A model generated the notes under the pieces. It had not been told where the DNA came from, did not search any database, and saw nothing but the letters and a program-made list of their open reading frames with translations. Position numbers and translations under genes: made by a program. A stretch of DNA of 10,449 nucleotides, taken from positions 1-10,449 of the forward strand of contig CAJXTM010000060.1 in assembly GCA_913061385.1 (NCBI GenBank), written 5' to 3'. This DNA comes from an uncultured Rhodopirellula sp. (GTDB lineage Bacteria > Planctomycetota > Planctomycetia > Pirellulales > Pirellulaceae). Positions within the stretch are counted from its first letter, which is position 1. Every line of letters begins with the position of its first letter. Below, in pieces: positions 7,088 to 10,449 of the stretch.

Positions 7088-8413
7088 TCAATTTGATTTG
7101 GTTGGTTGTTTTGGGATCGGTCCATATCCGACGTCTAGCGGTCGTTGTGATGAATCAATTGCTGTCAGGTTTCCTGCATCATCCGTAAGGTTGCGTCCCA
7201 CGCTGTACACCAACCAGCCGTTTTTTGTTTTTTGGGTAATCATGTCATTGGACGTGTAAGGATCTGTCCTTATTGCGACGGGAAGGGATTTGATCTGCAA
7301 GTCGGGTTGCTTCTGAATCGCTAGCAAGATTCGCAGTGCGTGTAGTTTTGCGGTTGCATCGTCTTTTGCATCCAAAGCCCCTGTAATATCCGGAGCCATG
7401 AGTTTGCTGACGAATTTAAGAAAGCCGGAGTCTGACAATTCTGTCGCCATTGCGTTCATGCGTTTATCACGCGACGTTTTGGTTTGGTTTACCATTGAGA
7501 TGCATTCGTTCATGTATTCAATGTAGGCAGCTTCGTCATCGTTGAGATAGGCTTTGCCTATGCTCGTTCCCGCAACGAAGGCCGGTATCGGCAGTTGGTT
7601 TTTCTCTGATTCTGCAGCAGCCCGATGAAAATCTTGGAATGACTGAATTCCGACGGCACGCTCTACTTTCAATCCGTTGGTGAGGTTTGCGTTCAATTGA
7701 AATTGTTGCAGTTGTGTGTCGATTGCCTCTCGCATTGGTTCAGAGACTTCGCACGTTACCAGCGTTTGATGGAGCACTTTGCCAAGTTTTTCCAAGCCAA
7801 CACATTCGATTAAAAATCCCAAAAGCGAGTTTTCCAGTTCAGTGAGTTTCAAGATGCGGTAGCCTGTCAGGCAGACGACGATTGCGGCATCGCCTTCTCC
7901 TCTCGATGCGAGCATGTTTGCCTTGTCTGCCAGCATCTCTATCGCTTGTCTTGATGTTTGCAAGTGTGCAGCACTCGCACCAAATCCTTGACTTCGTTGA
8001 ATGTCAGGTCGAAATCTCTGGCGGTGAGACGCTTCTTCCAATAAGTCGAACAGTTCATTGTTCTCTGTGAAAAAATCTTCCTTCTGTTTTTGGGTGTCAG
8101 GCGATGCGGATTGTTGAACGGTTGAATCGCCGGAATTCAATGCGTTGCTTTTTGTTTTTAAGCTTCTAATTAATTCAGTGTATGCGTTGATTCTAGGCAT
8201 TGCCTCAGAGAGCAGCACAAAGGCATTGTCCTTTTCGGAAACAGGTTCTGTTGCGTAATCCGTGTAATGGATTGGATCGCCAGCAGCGGAAATTTCGCTT
8301 CGCAGTTTCTTCAGCGTTCTGGCGGTTGAGTTCGCAAGCCAAAACGAACCTACGAGTCCACAAACGAATAGTAGCGTTAGTAAAGCCAAACTTCCCAATA
8401 AGAACTTTTTCAC
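7088..8413 (-). CDS. Membrane-anchored hypothetical protein
   Basis: No named family is recognised. The 441-residue product has an N-terminal hydrophobic segment (FLLGSLALLTLLFVCGLVGSFW, about 4-25) after two lysines, which acts as a signal anchor or uncleaved signal, so the bulk of the protein is probably outside the cytoplasm. The middle is mainly helix-forming with no obvious catalytic motif. The C-terminus (about 360-428) has 'LRILLAIQ', 'IRTDPYTSND' and 'GWLVYSVGRNLTDDAGN', a pattern seen at the end of many planctomycete hypothetical proteins and reminiscent of pseudopilin-like C-termini (DPF...YSVG.D..DDGG). The start is the GTG at 8413, preceded by AGGTGA four bases upstream, which is the clearest ribosome-binding site in the window. 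Its TGA at 7088-7090 overlaps a possible TTG start of the DUF418 gene, so the two likely form an operon. Confidence 0.8.
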   Translation of the reverse strand: MKKFLLGSLALLTLLFVCGLVGSFWLANSTARTLKKLRSEISAAGDPIHYTDYATEPVSEKDNAFVLLSEAMPRINAYTELIRSLKTKSNALNSGDSTVQQSASPDTQKQKEDFFTENNELFDLLEEASHRQRFRPDIQRSQGFGASAAHLQTSRQAIEMLADKANMLASRGEGDAAIVVCLTGYRILKLTELENSLLGFLIECVGLEKLGKVLHQTLVTCEVSEPMREAIDTQLQQFQLNANLTNGLKVERAVGIQSFQDFHRAAAESEKNQLPIPAFVAGTSIGKAYLNDDEAAYIEYMNECISMVNQTKTSRDKRMNAMATELSDSGFLKFVSKLMAPDITGALDAKDDATAKLHALRILLAIQKQPDLQIKSLPVAIRTDPYTSNDMITQKTKNGWLVYSVGRNLTDDAGNLTAIDSSQRPLDVGYGPIPKQPTKSN

Positions 8414-8424
8414 ATGGTCACCTG
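8400..8424 (-). promoter_or_regulatory. Ribosome-binding site deciding the GTG start of the hypothetical gene
   Basis: On the minus strand the sequence reads CAGGTGACCATGTGAAAAAG. AGGTGA is a good Shine-Dalgarno match placed four bases before GTG. The ATG two bases earlier is followed at once by TGA, so it cannot initiate this frame. This fixes the start of the hypothetical protein at 8413 and places the hydrophobic segment directly at the N-terminus. Confidence 0.6.
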
Positions 8425-8904
8425 ATGTTGTTGACGAGTCGCTGCTGGATATTGTCTTCTTAAGGACCGAAATTTGGAACCGGAATGCCTGTTCGTTTGT
8501 TTGCTGTTTGCGAATTGCTCAAGAGGACAAAGCGTGTTCTGGCAATGAAAATGCGATGGATTGGACGGACATGGATACTTGGCCAAAGCTCGATCGCAAT
8601 TGGGCGCATGATTGCGTGGGTTTTGAATCAGCATGGGATTAACGAGAATATTGCATTCGATATTCGGGTGTGAGGTGGCCGGGGGGGCAAACGGTCCCAT
8701 TTTGAATCTGTCACTTTTGTGTCTGGCTGAGATCTGCATGATGGGCTGGGTTTTAAAGTCAGGAACGGAGTCAGGCGGGATCGCTGCACAGAATCTTTGG
8801 CAGTTGGCTGCGAGTATTATTCACGCCCTTTCGGGCCGTTATTCGTGTCTGTGAATTCGTCATCGCGACTTGGCTTCCCAGCCCCCCATGCTTGGACCTG
8901 TTGG
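8414..8904. other. Gene-free region upstream of the hypothetical gene and the pseudogene
   Basis: I see no supportable gene in these 491 bases. Open frames here (for example a 109-codon minus-strand frame ending at 8410 and plus-strand frames near 8485 and 8633) have low-complexity or erratic composition and no family signature. The region lies between two divergently oriented units, so it should hold the promoter of the hypothetical/DUF418 pair and the former promoter of the deacetylase pseudogene. No clear promoter boxes are visible. A small hairpin lies at 8823-8839. Confidence 0.5.
8823..8839. other. Small hairpin with GAAA tetraloop (minus strand)
   Basis: GCCC (8825-8828) and GGGC (8833-8836) flank TTTC. 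On the minus strand this reads GCCC-GAAA-GGGC, a GNRA tetraloop on a stem that can extend to six pairs (ACG...CGT outside) with one bulged G. It stands alone in the gene-free region, about 65 bases before the pseudogene start. Its role is unknown; a U-tract that would make it a standard terminator is lacking on both strands. Confidence 0.3.
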
Positions 8905-9720
8905 ATGAGATGGCTGTTGTTACTCGTTTCGGCGTTTTGGTCTTTCGACCACGTCGACCATTGAAAATCCAAAGAGTGAGTCCAAGTTGCGAATCATCGT
9001 TTTCGGTGCGCACCCTGACGATGCTGAGTACAAGGCGGGTGGACCCTTGGCCCGACGTCGTTCAGCCGAGTGAGCGAAGGGTGCAATAGCTCTTGGGGTG
9101 AGTTCGGGAGTACTTGGTATTCATGACGGTGAGCTGACGCCGGCGCTTGAGATTTGGCGAAAGATTATGCACTTACGTCCTCTGTGGGATGTGGACATCG
9201 TGATTTCGCATGGCCCATGGGACCAGCGTCCGAATCATCGTTATGTCGGTACTCTGGATCAAGACGCGGCTTAGATCGTGTTGGTGGCTTTCATTATGCC
9301 ATTGGTGGCACTCCTGAAAAAGAATCCTGTCTTCTTGTGCTCCAGTGATGGGTTTCAGAAATCTTATCCGTTCGAGACAAGTATTGTGGTCCATGTTGAT
9401 CCCGTTTTGACCGCAAGGTTGATGCGTTGACGGCACTGGTTTCGCAGACCTTTGAAGGTCTTGTTATGGGATGCCAAAAGCGAACAGATGCAGCCCCAAC
9501 CGCCGCCCAGCCCGAGTTGCGTTCCCAGTGGTTGCGTGAAAAATGGGTAAAACGATAGTCAGGTGAGACAAAGTATTGTCAGGATCGATTGATTCGCTGT
9601 TATGGAGAGGAGCATGCGAACAAGGTGAAGTATGCGCAAGCCTTTGGAATCTGTAGGTATGGTCGGCAGCCTAACGATTCCGATATCCGGAAACTGTTTC
9701 CGTTCTTACCTGTGAAATGA
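8905..9720 (+). pseudogene. Decayed PIG-L/LmbE-family deacetylase
   Basis: Translating across frames recovers a secreted PIG-L (LmbE-like) N-acetyl-sugar deacetylase. ATG 8905 opens a signal-peptide-like start (MRWLLLLVSAFWSFDHV) that reads into TGA at 8962. From about 8963 another frame continues 'ENPKSESKLRIIVFGAHPDD', containing the zinc-binding AHPDD motif (9008-9022), then 'AEYKAGG' joined directly to 'PLARRRSAE'. The roughly 30 residues that family members carry between these pieces are absent. In-frame stops follow at TGA 9071 and TAG 9272. Between and beyond them 'GIHDGELTPALE', 'DIVISHGPWD', 'PNHRYVG', 'KKNPVFL' and 'SYPFETSIVV' are clear. A one-base shift in the T-run at 9405-9408 leads to 'FDRKVDALTALVSQTFEG', then TAG 9556, then 'CYGEEHANKVKYAQAF' and 'YGRQPNDSDIRKLFPF' to the natural TGA at 9718. 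The second metal-site motif, usually HPDH, reads RPNH. With two shifts, three stops and a deletion it cannot give an active enzyme. It converges on the beta-lactamase-type gene, 32 bases away. Confidence 0.88.
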
Positions 9721-9731
9721 GCGATTGAGTA

Positions 9732-9741
9732 TGGATATCCA
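9732..9741. repeat. 10-bp perfect palindrome between convergent genes
   Basis: TGGATATCCA is a perfect palindrome in the 32-base gap between the end of the deacetylase pseudogene and the end of the serine hydrolase gene. It has no loop and no U-tract, so it is a poor terminator candidate. It may be chance. Confidence 0.2.
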
Positions 9742-9752
9742 CAACGTGCGAT

Positions 9753-10429
9753 TCACTGCCTGTTTGCTTTGCCAGCGGGTAAAGATGGAGCCACGCATGC
9801 TGATTCAACCATTTTTCGAAATTCATCGCTTGGTGGTTTGATTCCGTTGCACTGTGTGAGCAACATGCCGATCATGTCTCTGGCTGGGTCCACCCAGACA
9901 AATGTGCCATCCGATCCTGAGTGTGAGAATGGGCCGCCTGGCTCACTCACCCTCCATCCCAATCCGTAGCCCGTCGCTGCGTAACAGTGCTCTCCCTGTG
10001 GGTTGGTCATTTCAGCAACCGAATCGCTACGCAGGATCTGGTGTTTCCCGTATTCCCCTTCATTGAGAAGCATCTGGCAAAAGAGTGCGAAATCCCAAGC
10101 ACTCGAAATCATGCCACCTGACCCACGGCAGAAGGGCCAGTCTGGTGGGTCTCCGGGTGCCCAGCCGGATTTCCAGTTACCATCCGGTAGACGTTTCAAT
10201 ACGGTTGACATGCGATTTTGATCGGCATCTGGTTCGTGGTTGAAACTGTCGTGCATGCCTAACGGTGCATAGATGCGCTTTGATAAGTGCAGCTTGTAGG
10301 ATCCTGTGAGTTCTTCAATGATGGCTGCCAAAGTGTTGTACCCGGCGTTGTTGTAAGAGTAGGTTTTTCCGACAGGTTTTTCGGGAGCGATCGTAGCAAA
10401 GCGATTCACTTCGACGCGAAGGTCGGGTG
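9753..10429 (-). CDS. Beta-lactamase-type (class C-like) serine hydrolase, 5' end missing
   Basis: The C-terminal 225 or so codons of a serine hydrolase of the beta-lactamase/penicillin-binding-protein fold (COG1680-like). The Y-x-N catalytic motif appears as Y-N-N in 'TYSYNNAGYNTLAAIIEELTG' (bases 10347-10355). Other family marks are 'YAPLGMHDS', 'GSGGMISSAWDFALFCQMLLN', 'GYGLGWRV', and 'HSGSDGTFVWVDP', whose H-S-G replaces the KTG triad. The S-x-x-K nucleophile motif lies upstream of the cut and is not in the window. A GTG at 10409 is open but is not the true start: the frame continues upstream as 'PDLRVE' up to the adapter junction at 10429, and the motifs imply that a substantial N-terminal part is missing. 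Members of this family are mostly esterases, peptidases or amidases of unknown substrate; there is no basis for calling it a resistance enzyme. The stop is TGA at 9753-9755. Confidence 0.9.
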
Positions 10430-10449
10430 CTGTCTCTTATACACATCTC
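10430..10449 (-). other. Nextera mosaic end adapter contamination, right end
   Basis: Bases 10430-10448 read CTGTCTCTTATACACATCT, the reverse complement of the Tn5 mosaic end. The single following C at 10449 fits the read-2 (i7 side) Nextera adapter, which continues CCGAGC; the read-1 adapter would continue with G. The genuine insert therefore ends at 10429. Together with the left adapter, this means the whole record lies between an i5-side and an i7-side tagmentation junction. Confidence 0.97.

Noticed and set aside
8410..8739. A 109-codon minus-strand frame ending at the start of the hypothetical gene
   Set aside because: Composition is rich in Asn, Pro, His and Arg with no domain, and its terminal ATG-TGA merely overlaps the start region of the real gene.
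8963..9720. Programmed frameshifting or stop-codon recoding in the deacetylase
   Set aside because: Two shifts, three stops, a missing segment and a changed metal-site motif together point to decay. No recoding signals are seen.
10347..10409. GTG at 10409 as the start of the serine hydrolase
   Set aside because: The frame stays open to the adapter junction, and the protein lacks its S-x-x-K motif, so the gene is truncated by the end of the insert.

Overview
The window looks like chromosomal DNA of a planctomycete, probably Pirellulales-like. This is inferred from gene content: two secreted formylglycine-type sulfatases side by side, a zinc-ribbon plus membrane-segment protein, a membrane-anchored hypothetical with a 'WLVYSVG..DDAG' tail, a PhoPQ-regulated-type alpha/beta hydrolase, and few clear Shine-Dalgarno sites. 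Base composition is near half G+C by eye. I cannot name a genus.

Both ends are artificial. Bases 1-48 are Illumina P5 tail, the i5 index GTAAGGAG and the Nextera read-1 adapter. Bases 10430-10449 are the Tn5 mosaic end plus one base of the read-2 adapter. Genuine sequence is therefore 49-10429, and the genes at both ends are cut by library construction, not by biology.

All intact genes lie on the minus strand, so transcription runs right to left. From right to left they are: the C-terminal part of a class C beta-lactamase-type serine hydrolase (9753-10429, 5' end missing); on the plus strand, convergent with it, a decayed PIG-L/LmbE deacetylase pseudogene (8905-9720); a gene-poor stretch (8414-8904); a hypothetical membrane-anchored protein (7088-8413) that abuts a DUF418/YeiB-like membrane protein (5733-7025); a secreted alpha/beta hydrolase (4136-5581); a sulfatase (2647-4026); an iduronate-2-sulfatase-like sulfatase (774-2363); and a zinc-ribbon protein (49-435, 3' end missing).

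The hydrolase and the two sulfatases carry N-terminal export signals and are in the same orientation. They could act together outside the cytoplasm on sulfated polysaccharide, with sulfatases removing sulfate esters and the hydrolase cleaving an ester. That role is inference. The gaps of 109 and 283 bases, with hairpins after some stop codons, argue against a single tight operon. The only closely linked pair is the hypothetical protein and the DUF418 protein.

I found no CRISPR array, tRNA, rRNA, insertion sequence or clearly new system. The most informative non-routine features are the deacetylase pseudogene, which has an apparent internal deletion, two frameshifts and three in-frame stops yet stays recognisable end to end, and the adapter contamination that creates a false 'LSLIHI' C-terminus.
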